Positions 1 to 8,458 of a DNA stretch of 64,000 bases are shown here, one piece after another (position 1 is the stretch's first letter; every line of letters begins with the position of its first letter). Source of the DNA: Phycisphaeraceae bacterium (GTDB lineage Bacteria; Planctomycetota; Phycisphaerae; Phycisphaerales; UBA1924); the NCBI GenBank assembly GCA_019636795.1, contig JAHBWW010000001.1, forward strand, positions 620,001 through 684,000. Reading direction: 5' to 3'. The notes under the pieces are model-generated. The model searched no databases. It was not told the DNA's origin and was given only the letters and a program-made list of their open reading frames with translations. Position numbers and translations under genes: made by a program.

Positions 1-430
1 CATACATCCCAGCCGCCGAGATCCCGATGCCTTGCTGCCCGCGACTCATCTTCAGGCGGTGAAACTTCGAGCCATAAAGCAACCGTCCGAAGATGTGTTC
101 GACCTGCTTGCGCACAATACCCGGGCCGTTGTCAATGACCGTCACGCGATACTTTGAACTCTTGGCCGACGCAGGGCGATCGGGTTGCAGATCTTCGATG
201 ACCACGGTGACATCAGCAAGAATCTCGGCCTCTTCACAGGCATCGAGCGCGTTGTCAACCGCTTCCTTGACCGTTGTCAGGAGCGCCTTGCGCGGATTGT
301 CGAAGCCGAGCAGGTGCCGGTTTTTCGCGAAGAACTCTGACACCGAGATCTCGCGCTGCTTGGCAGCCATCGTCTCTGCGGTGTTTTTGGTCCGACCCGC
401 GCCTGCGGCTCGCTTTTGCCCTGTCGCCAT
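1..430 (-). CDS. top6B: DNA topoisomerase VI subunit B, N-terminal part (truncated by window edge)
   Basis: The reading frame starts with ATG at 430 and runs off the left edge, giving the first ~143 residues. It contains the GHKL ATPase core of topoisomerase VI B: SVSEFFAKNRHLLGFDNPRK, then TVKEAVDNALDACEEAE (the N-box with the Mg/ATP-binding Asn), DNGPGIVRKQVEHIFGRLLY, and finally the GQQGIGISAAGMY stretch diagnostic of Top6B rather than GyrB, MutL or Hsp90. With Top6A it would form an A2B2 type IIB enzyme that passes duplexes through double-strand breaks using ATP. A strong Shine-Dalgarno (AAGGAGG) lies about 10 bases before the ATG. The enzyme is mainly archaeal and only sporadic in bacteria. 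Identity is well supported; the partner subunit and the transducer domain lie outside the window. Confidence 0.92.
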   Translation of the reverse strand, partial: MATGQKRAAGAGRTKNTAETMAAKQREISVSEFFAKNRHLLGFDNPRKALLTTVKEAVDNALDACEEAEILADVTVVIEDLQPDRPASAKSSKYRVTVIDNGPGIVRKQVEHIFGRLLYGSKFHRLKMSRGQQGIGISAAGMY

Positions 431-766
431 GACTTCTCGCCCTCCTTGGCGCAAAAAGTAAGGACACTGATCGGGTTCGGCGCCAACGTCACCTCACAAT
501 AGGACTTGCGCTCGACTCTCGCTTTCCCCGTCTCGATTCTCTAACACTTCCCATTTTGCCAATTCTGTAAAGGTACCGACAAGATACAGCCATTGTGCTC
601 TCTCGGGCTGGCATGACGCTCCCGTCTTCGATACACTTTCCCCAGCCACGCAAGGCCCACGGTCGTGGAGAGACGGCCGCTTGCAACGGTGAAGCATTGT
701 TTCCGCAGACACCAGCGCTGTGCAGGTGTATTGATCGTCCGTGCATCGAGGAATAGGAGAGACAGA
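431..766. other. Intergenic region between top6B and the PEP-CTERM-like gene
   Basis: Divergent upstream region of 336 bases. It must hold promoters for both flanking genes, but no convincing -35/-10 pair, repeat or RNA gene was recognised. Short open frames here show no protein-like composition or ribosome binding site. Confidence 0.4.
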
Positions 767-1429
767 ATGAAGATCACCGTAGTTCTTGCCGCGCTCGTCG
801 CGGCCGCTGGCAGCGCTGCCGCCAGCAACGAAGTCATCACCAGTTGGGTCAACTTCGGGCAGCCCGGCAACCAGGCGTTCAGCGCCGTCGGCACCGAGGC
901 CTCAAACGTCACTGGTGCAAACCTCACCCGTGGCAGTGGCCTCACCCCGTCCGCAGCGGCCAACTCCCTCTCGGCCTCAGGGTGGTCGTTCGCCGACGCC
1001 AACGACTACTTCGCTTTCGGCTTCACCGTCGACAGCGGGTACTCGGTCGACCTCTCCGAGCTCTGGATGGGCATTCGCTCCTCAGGCACCGGGCCCGGCT
1101 TGATGGGCCTCTACTACAGCGGTGACGGCTTCTCGACCGCACTGAGCACCTTCAACATGGCTCCCGGAGCCAACTTCGTCAACACCATCGTTAACCTCTC
1201 CGCTCTCTCCGGCCTGACCGGCACCGTCGAGTTCCGCCTCAAAATGGCGGCCGACATCGCCGCCAACGGCGGAGCAGTCGGCTCGGGCGGTACCTTCCGC
1301 GCTGGCGACCACCTTGACGGCAATGGCACCTTCACCGAAATGCGCTTCACCGGCAAGGTCGTCCCGGCTCCGGCCTCCCTCGCCCTCCTCGGGCTTGGTG
1401 GTCTGGTTGCCACCCGTCGTCGCCGCTGA
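767..1429 (+). CDS. Secreted protein with PEP-CTERM-like C-terminal sorting tail
   Basis: A 220-residue protein with a cleavable signal peptide (MKITVVLAALVAAAGSAAA, cleavage near residue 19) and a C-terminal tripartite tail: PAPASL, a short hydrophobic helix (ALLGLGGLVA) and a TRRRR cluster. This is the variant of the PEP-CTERM/exosortase sorting signal common in planctomycetes. The middle is Gly/Ser/Asn-rich beta-type sequence with no recognised catalytic motif, consistent with a surface or extracellular-matrix protein. The ATG at 767 was preferred over the longer open frame because AGGAGA sits 7-8 bases before it and the signal peptide starts there. A strong terminator follows about 45 bases after the stop, so it appears monocistronic. 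The substrate or partner is unknown. Confidence 0.8.
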   Translation: MKITVVLAALVAAAGSAAASNEVITSWVNFGQPGNQAFSAVGTEASNVTGANLTRGSGLTPSAAANSLSASGWSFADANDYFAFGFTVDSGYSVDLSELWMGIRSSGTGPGLMGLYYSGDGFSTALSTFNMAPGANFVNTIVNLSALSGLTGTVEFRLKMAADIAANGGAVGSGGTFRAGDHLDGNGTFTEMRFTGKVVPAPASLALLGLGGLVATRRRR

Positions 1430-1473
1430 TTCGCTCTTTGACAGTTCTCTGCACTCTGTCGTCTTGTCCCGAC

Positions 1474-1508
1474 GCGACGTTCTCCATCTGGGGAACGTCG
1501 CTTTTTTT
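1474..1508 (+). terminator. Rho-independent terminator after the PEP-CTERM-like gene
   Basis: A 12-bp stem (GCGACGTTCTCC at 1474-1485 pairing with GGGGAACGTCGC at 1490-1501, one G-T pair), a four-base loop, then seven T. It separates the secreted-protein gene from ndk. Confidence 0.85.
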
Positions 1509-1601
1509 CCCTCATCAGTTCCCCTTCGAGGCACACAGACCAATCGAAGCACCACGCAGGTCTATGCTTCTCCCCACCAAATCATCACACGGAGTATGCA
1601 C

Positions 1602-2072
1602 ATGGAAACCACGCTCATCATCCTCAAACCCGACGCCGTTCAACGGGGACTCATGGGACGCATCGTCGGCCGCTTCGAAGACAAAGGCCTTCAGATCGTC
1701 GGTATGAAACTCATGCAGATCTCGCGTACCCTCGCCGAGACGCACTACGAAGCACACAAAGCCCGCCCCTTTTACCCAGGCCTCGTCGCCTTCATGACTT
1801 CCAGCCCCGTCCTCGTCATGGCCGTTCGAGGAAACAACGCCATCGCGATCTGTCGCAAAATGATGGGCGCCACGTTTGGATCCAACGCCGAAGCCGGGAC
1901 CATCCGAGGCGACTTCGGCGTCTCCAACAGTTTCAACCTCATTCACGGGTCCGATAGCACAGAAGCGGCAGTACGCGAGCTCGGCCTCTTCTTCGCTCCC
2001 GGCGAAGTTCTCACATTCGATCGTCGTATCGAATCCTGGATCTACGACATGTCAGGCCCCAAGCCTGAGTGA
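1602..2072 (+). CDS. ndk: Nucleoside diphosphate kinase
   Basis: Transfers the gamma-phosphate of ATP to nucleoside diphosphates through a phosphohistidine, balancing (d)NTP pools in the cytoplasm. The product has 156 residues, slightly longer than the usual 135-150. It opens with ETTLIILKPDAVQRGLMGRI, the ATP-site signature, and carries the active-site segment SFNLIHGSDS, where the His is the phosphoacceptor. GGAG at 1591-1594 is 7 bases before the ATG at 1602, favouring this start over the ATG two codons upstream. It is monocistronic, lying between a strong terminator upstream and a bidirectional one downstream. Confidence 0.97.
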   Translation: METTLIILKPDAVQRGLMGRIVGRFEDKGLQIVGMKLMQISRTLAETHYEAHKARPFYPGLVAFMTSSPVLVMAVRGNNAIAICRKMMGATFGSNAEAGTIRGDFGVSNSFNLIHGSDSTEAAVRELGLFFAPGEVLTFDRRIESWIYDMSGPKPE

Positions 2073-2108
2073 TCGGTGGGGCTTTGGGAACAATGGATAA
2101 AACAGGAA

Positions 2109-2139
2109 ACGCCGATCTCCCGAAAAAGGGGATCGGCGT
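2109..2139. terminator. Bidirectional terminator between ndk and csrA
   Basis: ACGCCGATC(T)CCC at 2109-2121 pairs with GGGGATCGGCGT at 2128-2139 around a GAAAAA loop. The stem lies between two convergent genes, 37 bases past the ndk stop, and could serve both. There is no long T-tract, so it may be a weak intrinsic terminator. Confidence 0.65.
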
Positions 2140-2181
2140 CTTCGTTGAATCTCTGTGTATGAACCGGGGAAAAGGCGTGCG

Positions 2182-2421
2182 TTACCGTACCCCCGCCGCG
2201 ACAGCTGGCTTGATCTCACCGATCACATCGGTCCCGATCTCCAGCCCTTCGTCAAGAATCTGATTGGCAATCTCGCGGCGGTGGATCTCCACCTCGCGCG
2301 GAAACTCGAACGCGATGCGTACACGTTCGCCCTTTACGGACGCAATGCGCACGATCCCGATCGGGTTCTTCGGATCACCGATGACAACCTCTTCACCTTC
2401 ACGACGCGTGATGACGAGCAT
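2182..2421 (-). CDS. csrA: Carbon storage regulator CsrA (RsmA family, RNA-binding)
   Basis: Post-transcriptional regulator that binds GGA motifs in mRNA leaders, usually blocking ribosome access. The 79-residue product begins MLVITRREGEEVVIG, matching the first beta strand of CsrA (MLILTRR), and continues with the IRI-type strand, then FEFPREVEIHRREI, in which the conserved Arg and His-Arg region contacts RNA. The C-terminal extension is typical for non-enterobacterial homologues. The ATG at 2421 is preferred because GGGAG precedes it by 6-7 bases and family homology starts there; the open frame extends upstream without homology. Its mRNA targets cannot be read from the window. The nfu gene lies 131 bases upstream on the same strand. 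Confidence 0.93.
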   Translation of the reverse strand: MLVITRREGEEVVIGDPKNPIGIVRIASVKGERVRIAFEFPREVEIHRREIANQILDEGLEIGTDVIGEIKPAVAAGVR

Positions 2422-2552
2422 ATCTCGCTCCCAATGAACTGCCTCACCAGCCGCCAGTATACCGAAACCGGTCCAATCTCGTAGAGAAAAATCCGCACTT
2501 CCAGGCCCGATTTTCTCCCGCTTCCGGGGACCACACCCCCGCCCCTCCGCCC

Positions 2553-2810
2553 TCAGGGGACCGCCTCCACGCTCTTGATCTCGGGAACATGCTGCCTGAC
2601 GTTGCGTTCCACTCCGAGCTGCAGGGTCATTTCGCTCGACGGGCACCCTACGCACGCCCCATGAAACCGGATCTGCACCACCCCACCTGTGGTGATGCCG
2701 ACAAATTCCAGATCGCCGCCGTCGGCCTGTACCGCAGGCCTGATCAACTCGATCACTCGGTGCACGCGTTCATGCAACCGATCCGCCAGATGTTCACTCT
2801 CGTTGGGCAT
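2553..2810 (-). CDS. NifU C-terminal-like iron-sulfur scaffold/carrier (Nfu)
   Basis: An 85-residue single-domain Nfu protein. IELIRPAVQADGGDLEFV is the hallmark first helix and strand, and GACVGCPSSEMTL carries the CxxC pair that coordinates a [4Fe-4S] cluster at the dimer interface. It would store or deliver Fe-S clusters to apo-enzymes in the cytoplasm. It lies upstream of csrA on the same strand and is divergent, by 59 bases, from the lipoprotein gene. It lacks the N-terminal HesB-like domain of NfuA, as do most short Nfu proteins. Confidence 0.92.
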   Translation of the reverse strand: MPNESEHLADRLHERVHRVIELIRPAVQADGGDLEFVGITTGGVVQIRFHGACVGCPSSEMTLQLGVERNVRQHVPEIKSVEAVP

Positions 2811-2869
2811 GGTTGAGTGTGACTATATCGGGCTCCCGGTCCGCGCGGCGAACCCTACTGTACGCGATC

Positions 2870-4381
2870 ATGAAACGCCATGGTCTGGTTGTTGTGCTCC
2901 TGTTCCTTCCCGCTCTCTGGTTCCCGGGCTGCGCATCCCAACGCTACAAGCCCACGGGCGATGTCCTGCTCGATATGCGCAACCCCGACCTGCGCGTGCG
3001 CGATCGCGTCGCAGCAGCCGAGATCTTGTGGTCCGAAATGCTCGCCGGTGAACGCGAGCGAGACCTGACCCGCCGCGCGATGAAGGATCTGGCCTGGTCC
3101 ACCGCCACCCCAATCGACGTGCGCGTGTCCTGCATCGCCATGCTTCTCGATGACCCCGATTCGGCCGGGCAGGAGGACGCCCGCACCATGGCCCGCCTCA
3201 TGCTGCCCACAGAGCGCACGCGCTCGGTTGTTGCGGTCATTGCGTCGCGTGCGGGCCAGAATCAATGGCGCGACATGACCAGCGCTCTGGTCCGCAGTTA
3301 TTCGAAGCCCGTCGATGAAGTCCCCGACCTCGAACGTGCCGAACGCATCGCTCTCGAACAGTTGTACCCCGGCCATAGCATCGGCCAAACGATTTTCGAG
3401 GTCTTCCTCGAACCCGGGTATGACGACACGCCCGCCGAACTTCGCCTGAATCAGCGCACCCGCGCCGATGTCTGGAATCTTCTGAGCCGCGTGGACGACA
3501 CCGGCCAGATGCGACGATCGCTCATCGCGCATTCATCCTCGACTTCGGTTCCAGCCGATGCGAGACTCGCCGTCGATGCTCTGGAACGTGCCTTCAACGA
3601 TCTGGGCATCATTCCTCGCACCGGTGACGAACTGCGCTGGGTCGAGTCATTGAGGTCGGGCAGTGCCGAGAACCAGAAATGGTGGTCCGAATCGACATCA
3701 GCGGTGGGGCGTCTGCGCGACGATCAGCGCACCGGGCTGGAAATCCGCCATATCGAAGCGGTACGCTGGGCAGGTATTCATCGCCCCGGGTTGCTTGCTC
3801 TCTCACGGAGCGAACTTTTGGCCAAACTTTCGGCAAGCCTCGAAGGCCGGGAACACTACCGGCGCTCCGCAGAAAAAATGGTCATGAACGCGCCACGCAA
3901 GGAAAAACTCAGCGATTGGCAGTCGTATCTCGTCTGGGGCGATCTTCTTGCCATGCTTGTGGTCGATGAAGCCTTGACCAACGATGCCTTGCGCGCTCGC
4001 CTGTTCGAGTATGTCGAGATCGATCGGATCGATCGCACCACCGAGTATGGCGGCATCATCGAAGCCGGCGAGGGAGAGACGTTCCGGTCGTTGCTCTTTC
4101 GCCCGCGTGCTCGAGACCGCAAGAGCGATACGGAATTTGTCGCCAGCGAGGACATGATCCTCGCTTCCGACCGCGCCCTGTTGCATTATCACCTGCACGT
4201 GCAGCGTGTTGCGAATGCCGAGTACGCCGGGCCGAGTCAGGCCGACCTTGAGTATGCCGCCACATCAGGTCGCTCGTGCGTGGTGTTCACGAGCATCAAT
4301 GCCGACCGCCTCAACGTCGACTTCTATCAGCCCGGTGGCGCGGTGATCGACATGGGCACGATCGTGCGCCCGGGTTCATGA
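2870..4381 (+). CDS. Lipoprotein of unknown function
   Basis: A 503-residue protein with a lipoprotein signal: MKRHG, a hydrophobic run and a lipobox-like FPGC ending at Cys21. The body is Arg/Asp/Glu-rich and mostly helical, with repeated Leu/Ala spacing that might reflect HEAT-like helices, but no catalytic motif was recognised. ATG 2870 was preferred over the longer frame (from 2813) because the signal peptide starts there. The M48 metalloprotease gene begins one base after its stop, so the two are almost certainly co-transcribed and coupled, suggesting shared envelope function. Its role is otherwise unknown. Confidence 0.75.
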   Translation: MKRHGLVVVLLFLPALWFPGCASQRYKPTGDVLLDMRNPDLRVRDRVAAAEILWSEMLAGERERDLTRRAMKDLAWSTATPIDVRVSCIAMLLDDPDSAGQEDARTMARLMLPTERTRSVVAVIASRAGQNQWRDMTSALVRSYSKPVDEVPDLERAERIALEQLYPGHSIGQTIFEVFLEPGYDDTPAELRLNQRTRADVWNLLSRVDDTGQMRRSLIAHSSSTSVPADARLAVDALERAFNDLGIIPRTGDELRWVESLRSGSAENQKWWSESTSAVGRLRDDQRTGLEIRHIEAVRWAGIHRPGLLALSRSELLAKLSASLEGREHYRRSAEKMVMNAPRKEKLSDWQSYLVWGDLLAMLVVDEALTNDALRARLFEYVEIDRIDRTTEYGGIIEAGEGETFRSLLFRPRARDRKSDTEFVASEDMILASDRALLHYHLHVQRVANAEYAGPSQADLEYAATSGRSCVVFTSINADRLNVDFYQPGGAVIDMGTIVRPGS

Positions 4382-4382
4382 C

Positions 4383-5816
4383 ATGCATGGCTTTGTGCTT
4401 GCTGCGTTCGCTGCCATCATTCTTGCTCCCGAGGTCGGTGCGCCCCTTATACCAGGGTTCGAGCAAGTCGCCTTTGCATCATTCATCGCAACGACAATTG
4501 CACTGCTACTCGCATTCTGGGCTTTTGCGGCTCTTCAAATTCGCCGCCTATCTCGTTTTGGTCGCATCCGCCATCTTCATCGTCTCGAGTTCGCCACGAC
4601 CAGCGTGCGCTGGATTCTGCTCGGGCTGCACCTGGTCGGTGTGGTTCTATTCGGCATGACGACCGCCGTCCGTGATCGGGTCGGCGACATTGTGGTGCTG
4701 GACGAACTGCTCACAGCCCTTCCATTTCTTGCTGCCTTGGTAGCCACCGAATTCGTTGTGTATCCGATGGAGCGTCGGATCCGTGACGCGATGACGATTC
4801 GCAATCTGGATCTCGGTCGCCCCATCCATGCCTTCCCGCAGCGCATGCGATACACATGGCTCTGGGCGCGGCACAATGTGTTCTTCATGCTCGTCCCGCT
4901 GGTGTTGCTTGCCGCATGGATGGAGGCGACTGCTCGATTCCTCCCGCGCGATGCTGCAGGTTCGTTTGTCGGCGCCGGAATGCAAATCGTTGGCGTGATA
5001 CTGGTTTTTACGCTGATCCCACCGTTGCTCGTCAGCGTTTGGGACACAGTCCGACTCGGACCCGGGCCACTGCGCGACGACCTCGAGCGACTCGCACGAG
5101 ACAGCGGCGTGGGCCTTCGCGCCATTCTCGTGTGGCGCACCGGCGGCGCGATGCTCAACGGTGCTGCGATCGGCCTGATCCGTCCGCTGCGCTATGTTGT
5201 CCTGACCGATGGCCTGCTCGACGCGCTCGAGCCCATCGAGATCCAATCCGTCGCTGCCCATGAACTCGCGCACATGCGTTGCCGACACATGCTCTGGCTT
5301 GGGACCGGAGTCATCGGCACCGTCCTGCTCGTCGGAACGCCCCTTGGGTGGCTCACTCTGCTTGCAGCACCTGATTCTTTGATCGAGAAAGCCCTGCTCG
5401 CAGCGGGGCTGGCCGCAACACTCGTCGCGGCGGTTAGCGTGCTCGCGTTTGCCAGCCGTCGTTTCGAGCGCGAAGCCGATGCATGGGCAACCGCCAGAGT
5501 CACGGCGCTCGATCTGGCTGAGAGCACTCCGACATCCACAATCAGAATTGAGCAGCATTCCGCACTGGCCATGGCTTCGGCCCTGGCGCGCGTGGCGGAG
5601 GCGCACGGCATGCCCGTCGAACGCCCAACGCTCCGCCACGGCTCGATCGCTCGACGCCAACAGTTCCTGGCAGGCTCGATCGGACAGATCTATCGCGAGT
5701 TGCCCGCAGTTTGTGCCGCTCGCCGCGCGCGTGGTGCTGTCATGGCAATCCTCGCAGGCGGACTCGCGATTGCGGGGGTCGATGTGTTGCTGCGATTGGG
5801 AGAAATCTTTGGCTAG
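4383..5816 (+). CDS. M48-family membrane zinc metalloprotease
   Basis: A 477-residue polytopic membrane protein with several hydrophobic segments before and after the catalytic motif. The zinc motif HELAH is at residues 293-297 (in VAAHELAHMRCRHMLW) and the downstream EREAD around residue 365 provides the third zinc ligand, as in HtpX/Ste24 peptidases. It likely cleaves misfolded or specific membrane/envelope proteins. It is placed one base after the lipoprotein gene, implying an operon. The N-terminal membrane part is not obviously HtpX-like, so the exact subfamily is open. Confidence 0.85.
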   Translation: MHGFVLAAFAAIILAPEVGAPLIPGFEQVAFASFIATTIALLLAFWAFAALQIRRLSRFGRIRHLHRLEFATTSVRWILLGLHLVGVVLFGMTTAVRDRVGDIVVLDELLTALPFLAALVATEFVVYPMERRIRDAMTIRNLDLGRPIHAFPQRMRYTWLWARHNVFFMLVPLVLLAAWMEATARFLPRDAAGSFVGAGMQIVGVILVFTLIPPLLVSVWDTVRLGPGPLRDDLERLARDSGVGLRAILVWRTGGAMLNGAAIGLIRPLRYVVLTDGLLDALEPIEIQSVAAHELAHMRCRHMLWLGTGVIGTVLLVGTPLGWLTLLAAPDSLIEKALLAAGLAATLVAAVSVLAFASRRFEREADAWATARVTALDLAESTPTSTIRIEQHSALAMASALARVAEAHGMPVERPTLRHGSIARRQQFLAGSIGQIYRELPAVCAARRARGAVMAILAGGLAIAGVDVLLRLGEIFG

Positions 5817-5843
5817 CGCCTGCCTTTGGCGCCCAACGGCAGT

Positions 5844-6290
5844 TTAACCGGCTTCGCCTTTACGTTCATCGCGGGAGTGCCAGTGAACAAGTTTCACCTC
5901 GCCTCCGATGATTGCCAAGCCTGCTTCTTCGCCCGCTTCGTGCAGCAGTTCAAGAAGTTCATCGTCGCTGATCGCGCGCGAAACGACCGTACTCGTGCGC
6001 ACAATGGCAGGCCCTGCTTCCGCGGGTGGATCCATGACAATGTGCCGTTCGACTTGGGCATCATTGGCCAGGCGGCGTTCGATCGGTGCCGGAGAAGCAG
6101 TCGGGCGCAGCGCGAGCCATCCCACGCCGATCGCTGCTCCAACACACGCGGCCATCATCGAAGCCTCGCGGATCCGCCGCGTACGGCGCCTCCGGTCCGC
6201 CCGGGCGAGCATCACATCGCGGATCTCAGCGCGTCGCGCGTTGGGCATCTTGCGCTCGCTCGCATCGAGTCTTGAGTTGTCATTCGTCAT
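5844..6290 (-). CDS. Single-TM membrane protein, possible anti-sigma factor
   Basis: A 148-residue protein with a basic cytoplasmic N-terminus (about 40 residues, many Arg), one membrane segment (MMAACVGAAIGVGWLAL) and a ~80-residue outer domain. Its start overlaps the end of the ECF sigma gene by 11 bases, the arrangement typical of sigma/anti-sigma pairs, so a role in restraining that sigma factor is inferred. No zinc-binding HxxxCxxC (ZAS) motif is present, so any anti-sigma activity would be of a different type. Confidence 0.55.
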   Translation of the reverse strand: MTNDNSRLDASERKMPNARRAEIRDVMLARADRRRRTRRIREASMMAACVGAAIGVGWLALRPTASPAPIERRLANDAQVERHIVMDPPAEAGPAIVRTSTVVSRAISDDELLELLHEAGEEAGLAIIGGEVKLVHWHSRDERKGEAG

Positions 6291-6912
6291 GTCCTGTCTC
6301 CTCAGCCCTTCTTTTCAGCCGCGCGATTGCAGTGCGCAACTTCCCGTGCACAGCCCCGGTCGTTCGTCCTAGTCCCGATCCAATTTCCTTGAGTGACATA
6401 TTTCCCGCGAATCGTGCTCTTACAAGCACATGCTCCTCGCTGTCCAGTCGTGACAGCTCTTTGCGTAGCCAATCGCATCGTTCCTCAATGGCACCCGCAT
6501 CGTTCTCCACGGCTTGCGCTGTCACGCCCGCTCGCGCCTGCTCGCGCTTCCGGCGCCGTTGTTCGCTTCGTAATGCGTCCATCGCCGCGTTGAACGTCAC
6601 GCGCCACATCCAGCGTTCGAGTTGTGCGTGGGTTGACATTGCGGGCATCTTTGCTGCGACTCGCAACATGACATCCTGCACAACATCGAGGCAAAAAGCT
6701 TCATCGCGCGTCGTTGCCCGGCTAGCTGCAGCAAGGACCCATTCGAACCACGCTTCATAAAACTCTCCGACCCGCTCTCTCTCCCCGCGCGCGACGCCGA
6801 GCGAGAGAACTCTCGCTCGCGCATCTTCGGCGCTCTCACCCGGGCAATCTCGGTGTGCGGATGCCACGTTCGTCACGTGTTCATTGGCCAGACTGGTCCA
6901 GTTCGCGTACAT
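6280..6912 (-). CDS. ECF-type RNA polymerase sigma factor
   Basis: A 210-residue sigma-70 family protein. Region 2 lies around EAFCLDVVQDVMLRVAAK and the WMWRVTFNAAMDALRSEQ segment (-10 recognition and RNAP binding). Region 4 is LSRLDSEEHVLVRARFAGNM followed by SLKEIGSGLGRTTGAVHGKL, a helix-turn-helix that would read a -35 element. The Arg/Lys-rich linker is normal for ECFs. It is the middle gene of a minus-strand trio: its start overlaps the end of the STN-domain gene by 32 bases and its end overlaps the single-TM gene by 11 bases. The exact start is uncertain because upstream overlap is large; an internal start a few codons in is possible. Confidence 0.85.
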   Translation of the reverse strand: MYANWTSLANEHVTNVASAHRDCPGESAEDARARVLSLGVARGERERVGEFYEAWFEWVLAAASRATTRDEAFCLDVVQDVMLRVAAKMPAMSTHAQLERWMWRVTFNAAMDALRSEQRRRKREQARAGVTAQAVENDAGAIEERCDWLRKELSRLDSEEHVLVRARFAGNMSLKEIGSGLGRTTGAVHGKLRTAIARLKRRAEETGHDE

Positions 6913-8116
6913 GCTTGCACAACTCGGGAAACACCTTCATTGCCCCAGCGTCGCCACGGAATCGTACCGTCGCCGAACGCCCTGCAGCATCGTTACTGCG
7001 CTTAACCTCGATCACGTCGATAGTCCCGCGCCCGCCGGTAGCTGCCAGAAACTGGTTCAGTGCAGTAAACAACCCCGCGATGGTGTCAGGATGCCGGGTC
7101 TTGAACTGAATCTCCCACTCGGTCGTGACCGAAGGATTGCCCGCGCCGCCGATCGGGTGCCCTTTCTCCTGGGTCTGACTTTGAATCCGCTCGAGCTTGA
7201 CCTGCTCTGCACGCAGCATCCCCTCTGCCTCCAGACGTGCCAGCCGTGCATGCTCCAGACTCAACTCCGCGTCGAAGATTTCCTGATCAGTCGCAAAGCC
7301 CTGCTCCTGGACATCCTGCACCATCATCATGCGCCTGGTCGCAGCGTTCTCATTGATCTCAGCGCGCCGCACCTGAATCTCCGCAGCCCGAAGAGCCTGT
7401 TCCGTACTCGCCCGCTGTTTCATCAGCGTCTCTTGCGAGTGCCTGGCTCCGACCAGGTCTGTTCGAATGGCATCGAGCACCAGTCGGGTGACCACTTCGT
7501 GCTGGGGAGTCCCTCGCACAATCAAGACCCCGCTCGCCTCGTGGTGCATGATCTCTGCTTTGGGCTCGCTTCCTTCGGCTTCGAGCGCCACCCGCAAGGC
7601 ATCGAGAATCGTCGGATACGTCACAGTCCCGCTTTCGACAAGTTCACGCACCGGATACACCCGAAGCAACGCGCGTTGATCCTGCCCATTCCTCGCTGCG
7701 GCCATCTCGACCGCACGCATCTGTGCCTGGGCCGGCGTCGATGTAGGCTGAAGCCTTTCTTCGATCACAATGATCGGTTCGCCGCCCGAGTGCACCACAT
7801 GCAGTGAGAAAACCAAGTCCGAACAAATCGCCTCGAATGCGGCCTCCACCGTGACACGACGCAGCGTCACCGACGGCAACTCGACCTGCCCGGCGTTTCC
7901 ACGGAGGACCACATTCACCGCAACCGGGTCCGCAGACTTTTGAATTACACGCACGAACTCGGCGAGCGTGCCCCCGCCAAACGTCACATTCACCAAGCCG
8001 TCCCATTCGACCTCGGCGGCTTGCGCTGTCGAACCCTGCTGCGAGAGCGCCGTTCCGACCGGACTAAGAGCCAACGTCCCCAGAACACACCCGAGCACCA
8101 AACGACTCTTCCGCAT
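6881..8116 (-). CDS. Secreted/periplasmic STN-domain protein with coiled coil
   Basis: A 411-residue protein with a signal peptide (MRKSRLVLGCVLGTLALSP...). After it comes an STN (secretin/TonB short) domain: NVTFGGGTLAEFVRVIQKSA through SVTLRRVTVEAAFEAI. A ~90-residue charged coiled coil (ERI/RAEI/LEHARLARLEAEG) follows, then a C-terminal beta-rich region resembling pilus-assembly or secretin N-domains. A perfect AAGGAGG is 8 bases upstream of the ATG at 8116. It is first in an operon with an ECF sigma factor. STN domains in FecA-type receptors signal to sigma regulators, but no TonB barrel follows here, so it may instead be part of a secretin-like or type II/IV pilus system. Function unproven. 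Confidence 0.65.
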   Translation of the reverse strand: MRKSRLVLGCVLGTLALSPVGTALSQQGSTAQAAEVEWDGLVNVTFGGGTLAEFVRVIQKSADPVAVNVVLRGNAGQVELPSVTLRRVTVEAAFEAICSDLVFSLHVVHSGGEPIIVIEERLQPTSTPAQAQMRAVEMAAARNGQDQRALLRVYPVRELVESGTVTYPTILDALRVALEAEGSEPKAEIMHHEASGVLIVRGTPQHEVVTRLVLDAIRTDLVGARHSQETLMKQRASTEQALRAAEIQVRRAEINENAATRRMMMVQDVQEQGFATDQEIFDAELSLEHARLARLEAEGMLRAEQVKLERIQSQTQEKGHPIGGAGNPSVTTEWEIQFKTRHPDTIAGLFTALNQFLAATGGRGTIDVIEVKRSNDAAGRSATVRFRGDAGAMKVFPELCKHVRELDQSGQ

Positions 8117-8458
8117 GTGAAAGCCTCCTTGTTTCAGAAGAAACGCCACCGAAACACAATCGAGGCGCGCCAATCACAATCTTTTTTCATGCTCATCCTT
8201 CGGCCAACGCACAAACACCGTACTCTCGCCAATGTTTGGGGCCCGAAATGGTTCCAAAGCACGCTACATTGATCACCTGCACCGCCTTATGCGTTTGCAG
8301 AAAAGGAGATCCAGGGGACGACCACTCAATCCATGGTTCTCGCCATGCTCATCACGAATCGTTCCTTTGAAAACTGGGCTGCCGATCGACCGAAGTATTC
8401 GGATTCTTCTCTCATCATGCTTTCGCCACCGTTCCCGATCCCCATCTATATTTCATTT
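8117..8458. other. Divergent intergenic region upstream of the STN operon and GH2 gene
   Basis: A 342-base region between divergent genes. The GH2 frame stays open back to 8333, so an earlier start for that gene is possible. No confident promoter, repeat or RNA gene was recognised. Confidence 0.35.
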
